Shown: positions 48,696 to 57,544 of the stretch, in pieces
Numbering within the stretch: the stretch's first letter is position 1
Layout: every line of letters begins with the position of its first letter
NCBI RefSeq assembly: GCF_001425055.1
Contig: NZ_LMDK01000012.1
Coordinates: forward strand, 906,205 to 970,204
Direction: 5' to 3'
Length of the DNA: 64,000 nucleotides
From: Pelomonas sp. Root1237
GTDB taxonomy: Bacteria; Pseudomonadota; Gammaproteobacteria; Burkholderiales; Burkholderiaceae_C
Made by a program: the position numbers and the translations under genes
The notes under the pieces: generated by a model
The model's database searches: none
Told to the model about the DNA's origin: nothing
Seen by the model: only the letters and a program-made list of their open reading frames with translations

Positions 48696-50177
48696 ATGAA
48701 CGACATGAACTGGCTCGCGATCTACCCCGAAATCCTGCTGCTGGCGATGGGCTGCGTGGTTGCCCTGGTGGACCTGTGGGTCACCGACGAGCAGCGCCGC
48801 CCGACCTACTGGCTGACCCAGCTGACCCTCATCGTCGTGGGTGGCCTGCACTTCAGCTACTTCAACGCCGGCCTGACCACCTATGCCATGCAGGACATGG
48901 TGGTCGCCGACCCCATGGGCCACCTGCTGGCCGGCTTCGCCTGCGTCGCGACGCTGATCACGCTGGTCTATGCGCGCCCCTATGCCGCTTTCCGCGAGAT
49001 GCTCAAGGGCGAGCTCTTCATCCTCAGCCTGTTCGCGCTGCTGGGCATCAACGTGATGCTGTCGGCCAACAACTTCCTGGTCGTCTACCTCGGCCTGGAG
49101 CTGATGAGCCTGTCGCTGTACGCGCTGGTCGCGCTGCGCCGTGACCATGCGGTGTCGACCGAGGCGGCGATGAAGTACTTCGTCCTCGGCGCCCTCGCCA
49201 GCGGCTTCCTGCTGTACGGCCTGTCGATGATGTACGGCGCCACCGGTTCGCTGACCATTCCCGAAGTCTTTGGCGTCATCTCCCAGGGCATCCCGAACAA
49301 GAGCGTGCTGATCTTCGGCACCGTCTTCGTCGTCGCTGGCCTGGCCTTCAAGCTCGGCGCCGCGCCCTTCCATATGTGGGTGCCTGACGTCTACCAGGGC
49401 GCCCCGACGGCTGTCACGCTCCTGATCGGTGGCGCGCCCAAGCTCGCCGCATTCGCGATCACCGTGCGCCTGCTCGTCGAAGGCATGAGCGGCCTGGCCG
49501 TGGACTGGCAGCAGATGCTGGTCGTGCTGTCCGTCATGTCGCTGCTGATCGGCAACCTGGCGGCCATCGCCCAGAGCAATCTGAAGCGCATGCTGGCCTA
49601 CTCGACCATCGCCAACATGGGCTTCATGCTCTTGGGCATGACTGCCGGCGTCGTCAACGACAGCACGACCTGGGGCACCAACGCCTACAGCTCGGCCATG
49701 TTCTACGTCGTCACCTATGTGCTGACGACACTGGGTACCTTCGGCATGGTCATCTTGCTGTCGCGCCAGGGCCATGAGGCTGAGGAGATCAAGGACCTGG
49801 CGGGCCTGGGCAAGCGCAGCCCTTGGTTCGCCCTGGTCATGACGCTGTTCATGTTCTCGCTGGCCGGCGTGCCGCCCACCGTGGGTTTCTACGCCAAGCT
49901 GGCCGTGCTGCAGGCTCTGGTGGCCACGCAGATGCCGTTCTACCTGTGGCTGGCCGGCTTCGCCGTCGTCGTGTCGCTGGTTGGCGCCTTCTATTACCTG
50001 CGCATCGTCAAGGTCATGTTCTTCGACGCCCCGACCGATACGGCCCCGCTGGCCGCGCCGGCCGACGTGCGCTTCGTCATGACGCTCAATGGCGCCGCCG
50101 TGCTGGTCTTCGGCCTGCTGCCGGGTGGCCTGTTGGAGCTGTGCAAGGTCGCCATCCGCCAGGCGCTGGCGACCTGA
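48696..50177 (+). CDS. nuoN: NADH-quinone oxidoreductase subunit N
   Basis: A 493-residue antiporter-like subunit, last of the three proton pumps and the last complex I gene of the operon. Visible motifs are FLVVYLGLELMSLSLYALVA, EAAMKYFVLGALASGFLLYG, GAAPFHMWVPDVYQGAPT and KRMLAYSTIANMGFML. The following gene (DUF2818) begins 7 bases after its stop. Confidence 0.97.
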   Translation: MNDMNWLAIYPEILLLAMGCVVALVDLWVTDEQRRPTYWLTQLTLIVVGGLHFSYFNAGLTTYAMQDMVVADPMGHLLAGFACVATLITLVYARPYAAFREMLKGELFILSLFALLGINVMLSANNFLVVYLGLELMSLSLYALVALRRDHAVSTEAAMKYFVLGALASGFLLYGLSMMYGATGSLTIPEVFGVISQGIPNKSVLIFGTVFVVAGLAFKLGAAPFHMWVPDVYQGAPTAVTLLIGGAPKLAAFAITVRLLVEGMSGLAVDWQQMLVVLSVMSLLIGNLAAIAQSNLKRMLAYSTIANMGFMLLGMTAGVVNDSTTWGTNAYSSAMFYVVTYVLTTLGTFGMVILLSRQGHEAEEIKDLAGLGKRSPWFALVMTLFMFSLAGVPPTVGFYAKLAVLQALVATQMPFYLWLAGFAVVVSLVGAFYYLRIVKVMFFDAPTDTAPLAAPADVRFVMTLNGAAVLVFGLLPGGLLELCKVAIRQALAT

Positions 50178-50184
50178 ACGCTCC

Positions 50185-50487
50185 ATGGACCAGTCCGCCG
50201 CCGTCTGGCTGGTCCTCGCCGCGGCCGTCATCGCGGCCAACCTGCCTTACTTCAGCGAGAGGCTACTCCTCGTTGGCCCGCGCCAAGCGCCGAAAGCGGC
50301 CTGGTGGCGGCTGCTCGAGCTGGTATTGATGGCCGCGCTGACCTTTGCCCTCGGCTCGGTGCTGGAGGCCCGCATCGGCCAGCGCCATGCGCAAGGCTGG
50401 GAGTTCTATGCCGCGGCGACCTGTCTCTTCATCACGCTGGGCTTTCCCGGCTTTGTCTGGAGATATCTGCGCCGTGGCCACCTCTGA
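50185..50487 (+). CDS. DUF2818 membrane protein at the end of the nuo operon
   Basis: A 100-residue protein with three hydrophobic segments (SAAVWLVLAAAVIAANLPYF, LLELVLMAALTFALGSVLEA, ATCLFITLGFPGFVWRYL). It belongs to DUF2818, which is mostly betaproteobacterial and regularly found directly after nuoN. It may help complex I assembly or stability, but this is inference from position. The next gene starts inside its last codons. Confidence 0.85.
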   Translation: MDQSAAVWLVLAAAVIAANLPYFSERLLLVGPRQAPKAAWWRLLELVLMAALTFALGSVLEARIGQRHAQGWEFYAAATCLFITLGFPGFVWRYLRRGHL

Positions 50488-51058
50488 CAGCGAAGACCCC
50501 CATCTCGTCGAGCGCCTGCTCGAAAGCACACAGGTCTTCGCGGGCCACTTCCTCGACGTGCGCCGCGATCGTGTCGCGCTGCCGGACGGCACCGCCGCGC
50601 ACCGCGAATACATCCGCCACCCCGGCGCCGTCATGGTCGTACCGCTGCTGGACGATGGCCGGTTGTTGATGGAGCGCCAATACCGCTACCCCATGGGCCG
50701 CGTGATGCTGGAGTTCCCGGCCGGCAAGCTCGACGCCGGCGAAGACCCGCTGGTCTGCGGTCGCCGCGAGCTGCTGGAGGAGACCGGCTACAGCGCCACC
50801 GAATGGGCCTATGCCGGTGTACTACACAACGCCATCGCCTACTCGGATGAAGGCATCCACATCTACTTCGCGCGTGGCCTGAACAAGGGCGAGCAGAAGT
50901 TGGACGAGGGCGAGTTTCTCGAGCTTGTCACACACACGGTCGACGATCTCGACCGCCTCGCCGCCCAAGGCGAGCTGACCGATGCCAAGACCCTGATCGG
51001 CCTGCTGTGGCTGCAGCGCTGGCAGCAGGGTGCCTGGGCGCTGGACTGGCTAAAGTAG
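50474..51058 (+). CDS. Nudix hydrolase, ADP-ribose pyrophosphatase-like
   Basis: A 194-residue Nudix protein similar to NudF-type ADP-ribose diphosphatases. The Nudix box is G-x5-E-x7-RELLEETGY, within GKLDAGEDPLVCGRRELLEE (about residues 84-106). The preceding HPGAVMVVPLLDDGRLLMER strand is typical. It starts with GTG inside the end of the DUF2818 gene, so it is the last cistron of the nuo operon, perhaps linking NAD breakdown products to NADH oxidation. ADP-ribose as substrate is inferred. Confidence 0.88.
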   Translation: MATSDSEDPHLVERLLESTQVFAGHFLDVRRDRVALPDGTAAHREYIRHPGAVMVVPLLDDGRLLMERQYRYPMGRVMLEFPAGKLDAGEDPLVCGRRELLEETGYSATEWAYAGVLHNAIAYSDEGIHIYFARGLNKGEQKLDEGEFLELVTHTVDDLDRLAAQGELTDAKTLIGLLWLQRWQQGAWALDWLK

Positions 51059-51168
51059 CGCCCCTCGTCCAAGGCATACCTTGGCCGGTTCCAGGGAGAC
51101 GGCGACGCATGCAGCGTCAAGCCGCATGCACATCGCCAGGCGGGCCGGCCAGGTGAACTGGAGTCGGA

Positions 51169-51229
51169 CACAAGAAGTCCCTGCGGACTGCTTGTGCCTA
51201 CGGAAGGCCATGGGCCTCTGGCCCACGGC
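51169..51229. repeat. Two-hairpin intergenic element, second copy
   Basis: Hairpin one pairs CACAAG-A-AGTCC (51169-51180) with GGACT-G-CTTGTG (51185-51196) over a CTGC loop. Hairpin two pairs GCCATGGGCC (51207-51216) with GGCCCACGGC (51220-51229) over TCT with one mismatch. The core AGTCC-CTGC-GGACT followed by an AGGCCA-started second stem is shared with the element between iscS and iscU (24950-25014). Confidence 0.6.
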
Positions 51230-51354
51230 AGGCCCGGCGCTCGGCCCGAAAGTTCTTCCGTTTCGTACATGACCTCTGGCGCCGTGTTGCCAGACCGTTA
51301 AGCTCCGGCGTTTGAGCCGTCCGACCTTTGCCCTTTCGAAGAAAGCTTGTCTCC

Positions 51355-52524
51355 ATGACGCGTGCATCGCTGACCCTGACCGCATTGACATTGGCCCTGG
51401 CCCTTACCGCTTGCGGCAAGGGTGGCAAGCCCGATGAGGCCAAGGGCGCCGCGGCCAAGACGTCTGCGCCGCTGCTGCTCGCGCCCGAGGATCTGCGTCA
51501 GGTTGGCCAGAGCGGCCTGATCGGCGCGCCCGTCATCACGGGCGCCATCCAGCCGGCCCGCCGTGCCGACCTGCGTGCCGAAGTGGCCGCCGTCGTGCTG
51601 CAGGTGGCCAAGGACAACGGCGAACGTGTGCGCGCGGGTGATCTCATCATCCGACTGGACCCCACCTCCATCCGCGACGGCCTGACCTCGGCCGATGAGG
51701 CGCTGCGCGCCGCCCAACAGAGCTTCGAGCAGACCGAGCGCGTGCTGGCCCGCCAGCGCACGCTGAACCAGCAGGGCATGATTTCCATGCAAGGCCTGGA
51801 AGACGCCGAGGTGCGCCGCAACGCCGCCCAGAGCGAGCTGGCCGCAGCCAAGGCGCGCGCCGTCACGGCCCGCCAGCAGGTTTCGCGCACCGAGATCCGC
51901 GCGCCGTTCGATGGCGTCGTCAGCGAGCGAAAGATCTCCGTCGGCGACACCGTGCAGATCGGCCGCGAACTCATCAAGGTCATCGACCCGGCGTCGATGC
52001 GCTTCGAAGGCCAGGTCTCGGCCGATCGCCTGGGCGAGCTCAAGCTGGGCCAACCGGTGTCCTTCCGCATCAACGGCTTTGGCGACGCGGAGTTCCGCGG
52101 CAAGCTGGCCCGCATCGATGCCGCTGCCAATGCGACGACGCGTCAGGTCGAGCTCATCGCTGAATTCAACGATCGCAGCAAGGCCCCTCAGGTCTCCGGC
52201 CTCTATGCCGAAGGCCGCGTCGAGAGCGCCGAGCGCAAGGCGCTGGTGCTGGCCGAGGGCTCGGTGCAGCGCCAGGGCGATAGCGCCTATGTCTGGAAGG
52301 TCGATGGCAATCAGCTCAAGAAGGTCAACGTGATCTTGGGCGAGCGTGACGACCGCCGCGGCGAGGTCGTCATCGCTTCAGGCCTGGCTTTGGGAGACCA
52401 GGTGCTGCGCGCACCCACCGGCAACCTGACCGATGGTGCGCCGCTGCAGCGCGTCACGGCCGGGGCCGGCGCGGCCTCAGCCGTCGCGGGCACGGCGTCA
52501 CCCGTGCCTGCCGCCAGCAAGTAA
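51355..52524 (+). CDS. RND efflux periplasmic adaptor lipoprotein (membrane fusion protein)
   Basis: A 389-residue HlyD/AcrA-type adaptor. The N-terminus is a lipoprotein signal with lipobox LTAC (about residues 16-19), followed by GKGGKPDEAKGAA. The lipoyl halves (RADLRAEVAAVVLQVAKDNG and SRTEIRAPFDGVVSERKIS), an alpha-hairpin between them and a beta-barrel domain are recognisable. It links the inner-membrane pump encoded 13 bases downstream with an outer-membrane channel. The substrate is not predictable, and no TolC-like gene is nearby. Confidence 0.92.
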   Translation: MTRASLTLTALTLALALTACGKGGKPDEAKGAAAKTSAPLLLAPEDLRQVGQSGLIGAPVITGAIQPARRADLRAEVAAVVLQVAKDNGERVRAGDLIIRLDPTSIRDGLTSADEALRAAQQSFEQTERVLARQRTLNQQGMISMQGLEDAEVRRNAAQSELAAAKARAVTARQQVSRTEIRAPFDGVVSERKISVGDTVQIGRELIKVIDPASMRFEGQVSADRLGELKLGQPVSFRINGFGDAEFRGKLARIDAAANATTRQVELIAEFNDRSKAPQVSGLYAEGRVESAERKALVLAEGSVQRQGDSAYVWKVDGNQLKKVNVILGERDDRRGEVVIASGLALGDQVLRAPTGNLTDGAPLQRVTAGAGAASAVAGTASPVPAASK

Positions 52525-52537
52525 GCAGGAGACCTCG

Positions 52538-55500
52538 ATGTTTCTCTCCAACTTCAGCATCAGCAAGCCCGTCGCGACCGTCGTCATGGTCATCGGGCTG
52601 ATGCTGGTGGGCCTGCTGGCGCTGTCCAAGCTCAAGGTCAACCAGTTCCCCGAGGTCGAGCCGCCGGTGCTCGTCATCAACATTCCCTATCCGGGCGCGT
52701 CGCCCGAGACGGTGGAGCGCGAGGTCGTCAACCGCATCGAGAAAGCGCTGCAGAGCATCTCCGGCGTGGACCGCTCCAACTCCACGTCGCGCGAGGGCAG
52801 CGCCACCCTCGTGCTGGTCTTCGACTTCTCGAAGAACATGATCGAGGCCGCCGATGAGGTGCGCAACGCCATCGCCTCGGTGCGCTACAAGCTGCCCACT
52901 GAAATCCGCGAACCCATCATCACGCGAGCCGACCCCGGCGCTCAGCCCATCCTGCAGCTGTCGCTGTCCAGCACGACGCTGACGCACGCCCAGCTCAGCC
53001 GCCTGGCCGAGGACAAGCTCGCCGAGCGCTTTCGCGGCATCTCAGGCGTGTCGACGGTGGGTGTCAACGGTTCGCTCAAGCGCGAGTTGTCCATCCTGCT
53101 GCACGCCGAGAAGCTGCGCGAGTTCGGCGTCTCCGTCACCGAGGTGCTGAATGCCGTGCGCGCGCAGAACACCACCGCCCCAGTCGGCAAGGTGCGTGGC
53201 GCGCTGGAAGACCAGAGCATCCGCCTGCTCGGTCGCCTCGAGTCGCCGGCCGAGTTCGAGCAGATGATCATCAAGCGCACAGGTGGCACCGGCGGCGGCA
53301 CCGTCGTGCGCCTGGGCCAGGTGGCCGAGGTGCAGGACGGCTTCGCCGAGATGACCGGCTACTCGCTGCGCAACGGCCGACCCAACGTCGGCATCTCCAT
53401 CACGCGCTCACGCGATGCCTCCACCGTCAGCGTGGCCAACGGCGCGCGCACGCTGCTGAAGGAAATCGAGAAGGAACTGCCCAAGGGCACGACGCTCGAG
53501 ATCACCCAGGACGGCGGCAAGGATGCCGAGAACAGCCTGCACAACGTCACCGATGCGCTGGTGTTTGGCGCCGCACTGACCATCTTCGTCGTCTACGCCT
53601 TCCTGAACAGCTGGCGCTCGACGCTGATCACCGCGCTGTCCCTGCCCACGTCCGTGCTGGCCGCCTTCATCGCCGTCTGGCTGATGGGCTTCTCGCTGAA
53701 CTTCATGAGCCTGCTGGGCCTGTCACTGGCCATCGGCGTGCTCATCGACGACGCCATCGTCGTGCGGGAGAACATCGTCCGCCACATGGAGCGCGGCAGC
53801 GACCGCGTCACCGCGGCGCGCGAGGGCACCGCCGAGATCGGCCTGGCCGTGGCCGCCACCACCTTCGCCATCGTCGCGGTCTTCGTGCCGGTCGCTTTCA
53901 TGGGCAACGGCCCCGGCCAATGGTTCAAGCCGTTCGCGCTGACCGTCGTGGCCTCGGTCGTCGTATCGCTCATCATCAGCTTCACGCTCGACCCGATGCT
54001 GTCGGCCTATTGGGGCGACCCCGTGGGCTACCACGAGCAGCCCAAGAAGGGGTTCGGCAGGCTGCTGGAGCGCTTCAATCACTGGTTCGACGGCGTGGCC
54101 AACGGCTATGGCCATGTCATCGCCTGGGCGTTGCACCACCGCCGCTGGATGACGGCCTTCGCGGTCCTCAGCCTCGTCGGCGCCATCTTCCTGCAGATGA
54201 CGTTCGGCGGCTCCAGCTTCCTGCCGCAGGCCGATGCCGGCTTCCTGGCCATCGAGGTGCGCAGCCCCGCCTCCAGCAGCCTCGACTATTCCAAGCTCAA
54301 GCTCGACGCGGCCGCTGCCCTGGCCTCGACGATGAAGGAAACCAAGGCGACGACCTCCTATCCCAACGCCAGCGGCGGGCGCATCTACGTCGACATTGGC
54401 AAGAGCACCGAGCGCCAGCGCTCGGCCGCCGACGTCGCCAAGGAGCTGCGCGAGAAGGTCGCCCGCCTGGTCGGCGCCGAGTACGTCGTGCTTGACGACC
54501 TGAACAACGGCGCCCAGAAGCCCGTGCAGATCCGCTTCTACGGCACCGACACGCGCCGACTGCAGCAGATCACGCAGGACTTCCAGAAGACCATGGCGGG
54601 CATCAAGGGTGCGGTCGACATCGGCTACTCCGAGCAGGACCCGCAGAACGAGCTGCAGATCGAGCTCGACCGCAGCCTGGCCAACCAGATGGGCATCTCG
54701 GTCAACGACGCCGCCCAGGCGCTGCGCGTCGCCTTCGCCGGTGTCGAGGCCGGTGACTGGATCGACCCGACCGGTGAGGCCCGCGACGTGTCCATCCGCC
54801 TGCACCCGAGCGACCGCGTCGACGCCGCCAATATCGAGCGCCTGCCGATCGCGGTGACCGGCACCAACCGCATGGTGCCGCTGGACCAGATCGCCACCGT
54901 CACCATGGGCAAGGGCCCGGGCCAGATCCAGCACGGCGACGGCAAGCGCACCATCACGGTCAGCGCCAATGCCCAGGGCCGCTCGTCCGGCGAGATCACC
55001 GCCGAAGCCAAGAAGCTGGCCGAGAAGATCGACTTCCCGCCCGGCTTCGGCATCGAGCTGGCGGGCGCGGCGCGTGACCAGCAAGTCGTCTTCACGGCCA
55101 TGATCACCGCGCTGCTGTCCGGCATCGCGCTGATGTACTTCGTGCTCGTCATCCAGTTCAACAGCTTCACGGCGCCGTTCGCCGTCATGCTGTCGCTGCC
55201 GCTGAGCCTGATCGGCGTCGTGCTGGCGCTGATCCTGACGCGCGGCACGCTGAACCTGATGAGCCTGATCGGCGTCATCATGCTGATGGGCCTGGTGGCC
55301 AAGAACGCCATCCTGCTGCTGGACGCGACGCGCCAGGAGGAGAAGGCTGGCATCGATCGCGAAGAGGCGCTGATGCACGCAGGCCGCAAGCGCTTCCGTC
55401 CCATCCTGATGACGACGCTGGCGCTGATCGCCGGCATGATGCCGGTCGCCATCGGCATCGGCGAAGGCGGCGAGTTCTACCGCCCGATGGCCGTGGCCAT

Positions 55501-55765
55501 CATCGGTGGCACCATCACGTCGACGCTGCTGACGCTGCTCATCGTGCCGACCTTCTACGACAGCATCGAGCTGGCCCGTGACCATGCGCTGGCCAAGTTC
55601 CATCGCCGCGTGCCGCGGTTCACACTGGTCGGTGCCTTTGTGCTGACGTTGATCGAAGCGGTGCTGGCGCTGGTGATGGTGCGCTTCGTGTTCCGCCTGA
55701 TCGTCAAGCTGGGCCGTCTGGTGACGGGCCGCCGAGTGATCGTTACACCAGCCGCCCAGGGTTGA
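52538..55765 (+). CDS. RND family efflux pump inner membrane permease
   Basis: A 1075-residue proton-driven transporter with twelve helices and two large periplasmic loops. The proton-relay aspartates are in LAIGVLIDDAIVVRENIV (helix 4), and the second-half signatures LMGLVAKNAILLLDATRQEE and RFRPILMTTLALIAGMMPVA are present. It groups with the HAE1/MdtB-like hydrophobe exporters rather than CusA-type metal pumps, because the metal-binding methionines are not evident. An AGGAGA ribosome site precedes the ATG. Its end overlaps the converging FAD dehydrogenase gene by 23 bases. Confidence 0.94.
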   Translation: MFLSNFSISKPVATVVMVIGLMLVGLLALSKLKVNQFPEVEPPVLVINIPYPGASPETVEREVVNRIEKALQSISGVDRSNSTSREGSATLVLVFDFSKNMIEAADEVRNAIASVRYKLPTEIREPIITRADPGAQPILQLSLSSTTLTHAQLSRLAEDKLAERFRGISGVSTVGVNGSLKRELSILLHAEKLREFGVSVTEVLNAVRAQNTTAPVGKVRGALEDQSIRLLGRLESPAEFEQMIIKRTGGTGGGTVVRLGQVAEVQDGFAEMTGYSLRNGRPNVGISITRSRDASTVSVANGARTLLKEIEKELPKGTTLEITQDGGKDAENSLHNVTDALVFGAALTIFVVYAFLNSWRSTLITALSLPTSVLAAFIAVWLMGFSLNFMSLLGLSLAIGVLIDDAIVVRENIVRHMERGSDRVTAAREGTAEIGLAVAATTFAIVAVFVPVAFMGNGPGQWFKPFALTVVASVVVSLIISFTLDPMLSAYWGDPVGYHEQPKKGFGRLLERFNHWFDGVANGYGHVIAWALHHRRWMTAFAVLSLVGAIFLQMTFGGSSFLPQADAGFLAIEVRSPASSSLDYSKLKLDAAAALASTMKETKATTSYPNASGGRIYVDIGKSTERQRSAADVAKELREKVARLVGAEYVVLDDLNNGAQKPVQIRFYGTDTRRLQQITQDFQKTMAGIKGAVDIGYSEQDPQNELQIELDRSLANQMGISVNDAAQALRVAFAGVEAGDWIDPTGEARDVSIRLHPSDRVDAANIERLPIAVTGTNRMVPLDQIATVTMGKGPGQIQHGDGKRTITVSANAQGRSSGEITAEAKKLAEKIDFPPGFGIELAGAARDQQVVFTAMITALLSGIALMYFVLVIQFNSFTAPFAVMLSLPLSLIGVVLALILTRGTLNLMSLIGVIMLMGLVAKNAILLLDATRQEEKAGIDREEALMHAGRKRFRPILMTTLALIAGMMPVAIGIGEGGEFYRPMAVAIIGGTITSTLLTLLIVPTFYDSIELARDHALAKFHRRVPRFTLVGAFVLTLIEAVLALVMVRFVFRLIVKLGRLVTGRRVIVTPAAQG

Positions 55766-57146
55766 GCAGGTCGAGCGGGTCGAGTGCCCGCTTGATCGCC
55801 CGCATCAGCGCCAGGGCCGTCGGGTCCTTGCGCTGAGCCAGCTCCTCGCGCTTGAGCCGGCCGATGCCGTGCTCGGCCGAGATCGAACCGCCACGGCGCT
55901 GCACGGCGTCGTAGACCTGCTCGTTGATGGCTGACTCATGTGCAGCCAGGAACTCGGCGGCGGCCACACCGGCCGGCGCCTGCACGTTGTAATGCAGATT
56001 GCCATCGCCCAGATGGCCGAAGTCGATGACCTCGATGCCGGGCAGATAAGCCGCCAGCACCGCATCCATCTCGGCGACGAAGCCGGGAATGGCGGACACC
56101 GGCAGCGAGATGTCATGCTTGATGTTCAGCCCTGCCTGGGCCTGGGCCAAGGGGATGGACTCGCGCAGATACCAGAAAGCCTTGGCCTGCTGGATGTTCT
56201 GGGCAATGGCCGCGTCCTGCACGCAGCCGCCTTCGAGCGCGGTTTCAAGCAGACCTTCGAAGACGCTGCGTGCATGCTCGGCGCTTTCGGCGTCGGACAA
56301 CTCCAGCAGCACGGTCCATGCGGCGGCCGGCAAGGGCTGGGGCAGTTGCGGCAGCTCGCGCGCGACAAGGGCGAGCGAGGCGCGGTTCATCACTTCGAAG
56401 CCGGTCAGCGCATCGCCGGCGCGCTCGCGCGCCAGGCCGAGCAAGGCGACGGCATCGTCCAGCGAGGCACAGGCCGCCAGCGCGGTCAGGCGCTCCTTCG
56501 GCTGCGGATACAGCTTCATCGTCGCGGCGGTGATGACGCCCAGCGTGCCCTCGCTGCCGATGAAAAGGTCGCGCAGGTCATAGCCGGTGTTGTCCTTGCG
56601 CAGCCCCGACAGCCCATGCCAGATCTCGCCGGCCACGGTGACAACCTCGAGGCCGAGGCAGAGTTCGCGCGCATTGCCATAACGCAGCACCTGCGTGCCT
56701 CCGGCATTCGTCGCCAGGTTGCCACCGAGCGTGCACGAACCCTCGGCCGCCAGGCTGAGCGGAAAGAGCATTCCGGCCCCAGCCGCGGCGGTTTGGATCT
56801 CGGCCAGCACGCAACCGGCCTCGGCCGTCAGGCTGGCGTTGGCGAGGTCGATGCCGCGCACGCGCTTCATGCGCGTCAGGCTCAGCAGGAGTTGTTGGCC
56901 GCTGTCGTCCGGCGTCGAGCCGCCCACCAGACCGGTGTTGCCGCCCTGCGGCACGACCGGCACGCGGTGCTCGTGGCATAGGCGCATCACTGCCGCGACT
57001 TCCTCGGTCGACGCCGGCCGCGCCACGGCCAGAGCCTTGCCGGCATAGCGCTTGCGCCAGTCGTTCTCATAGGCCGCCAGATCGCCACCCACCAGCAGGC
57101 CCGCCTCGCCAAGCTGTTCACGCAGCGCAGCGAGAAAGGCGTTCAT
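55743..57146 (-). CDS. FAD-linked D-2-hydroxyacid dehydrogenase, GlcD/D2HGDH family
   Basis: A 467-residue VAO/PCMH-family flavoprotein. The FAD-binding region has PVVPQGGNTGLVGGSTP (about 64-80), LAAEGSCTLGGNLATNAGG and FIGSEGTLGVITAAT; the C-terminal substrate domain has DFGHLGDGNLHYNV and the AEHGIGRLKREEL end. This pattern fits D-2-hydroxyglutarate or D-lactate dehydrogenases that reduce an electron-transfer protein or quinone. The exact substrate is unknown. The start overlaps the stop of the DUF2069 gene (ATGA). Confidence 0.9.
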   Translation of the reverse strand: MNAFLAALREQLGEAGLLVGGDLAAYENDWRKRYAGKALAVARPASTEEVAAVMRLCHEHRVPVVPQGGNTGLVGGSTPDDSGQQLLLSLTRMKRVRGIDLANASLTAEAGCVLAEIQTAAAGAGMLFPLSLAAEGSCTLGGNLATNAGGTQVLRYGNARELCLGLEVVTVAGEIWHGLSGLRKDNTGYDLRDLFIGSEGTLGVITAATMKLYPQPKERLTALAACASLDDAVALLGLARERAGDALTGFEVMNRASLALVARELPQLPQPLPAAAWTVLLELSDAESAEHARSVFEGLLETALEGGCVQDAAIAQNIQQAKAFWYLRESIPLAQAQAGLNIKHDISLPVSAIPGFVAEMDAVLAAYLPGIEVIDFGHLGDGNLHYNVQAPAGVAAAEFLAAHESAINEQVYDAVQRRGGSISAEHGIGRLKREELAQRKDPTALALMRAIKRALDPLDLLNPGRLV

Positions 57147-57523
57147 GTGGCTTTGGCCGCCGCCAGTCGCTGGCGGATCTGGGCCGTGCAGGCCGTGAAG
57201 ATGACGACGCCCAGCAGCACTTCACCCAGCGCCAGCCATTGCCCGAGGCCGCCTTCGCTGGTCGAGCGCACCAGGCCCTCCATCACATAGAGCCAGATGG
57301 CCAGGGCCAGCCAGCGGTAGGTGTACATGCGGTAGCGCCACAGGCCGACGGGTGCCGCCAGCAGCGGCAGCGCCTTCACGGCCAGCGTGCCGCGGCCGGT
57401 CGGCGCCAGCCACAGCTCCCAGGCCAGGCACAGCAGGATGAGGCTTACGGTGGCGCTGAACGCCAGATTGCGCGTCAGCCGTTCGACGGCCGTGGGTTGG
57501 GTTCTTTCAAGGGCAGGGGACAT
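57143..57523 (-). CDS. DUF2069 small membrane protein
   Basis: A 126-residue protein with about four hydrophobic segments (NLAFSATVSLILLCLAWELW, LAVKALPLLAAPVGLWRYRM, WLALAIWLYVMEGLVRS, LALGEVLLGVVIFTACTAQI). It belongs to DUF2069, found widely in beta- and gammaproteobacteria with no known function. It starts only 21 bases from the divergent yihY start and is coupled to the FAD dehydrogenase by a 4-base overlap. Confidence 0.82.
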   Translation of the reverse strand: MSPALERTQPTAVERLTRNLAFSATVSLILLCLAWELWLAPTGRGTLAVKALPLLAAPVGLWRYRMYTYRWLALAIWLYVMEGLVRSTSEGGLGQWLALGEVLLGVVIFTACTAQIRQRLAAAKAT

Positions 57524-57544
57524 AGCTGCGGCATCATAGAAGCC

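Noticed and set aside
47136-50240. A minus-strand open frame of over 1000 codons opposite nuoM and nuoN
   Set aside because: It is opposite two certain complex I genes, has a biased His/Gln/Arg/Gly composition typical of antisense frames in high-GC DNA, and shows no recognisable domain or ribosome site.
51059-51168. A small gene between the Nudix gene and the RND adaptor
   Set aside because: No frame has a plausible start, ribosome site and composition. The region contains short inverted repeats such as CCAAGG-CATA-CCTTGG, more like a transcript end.
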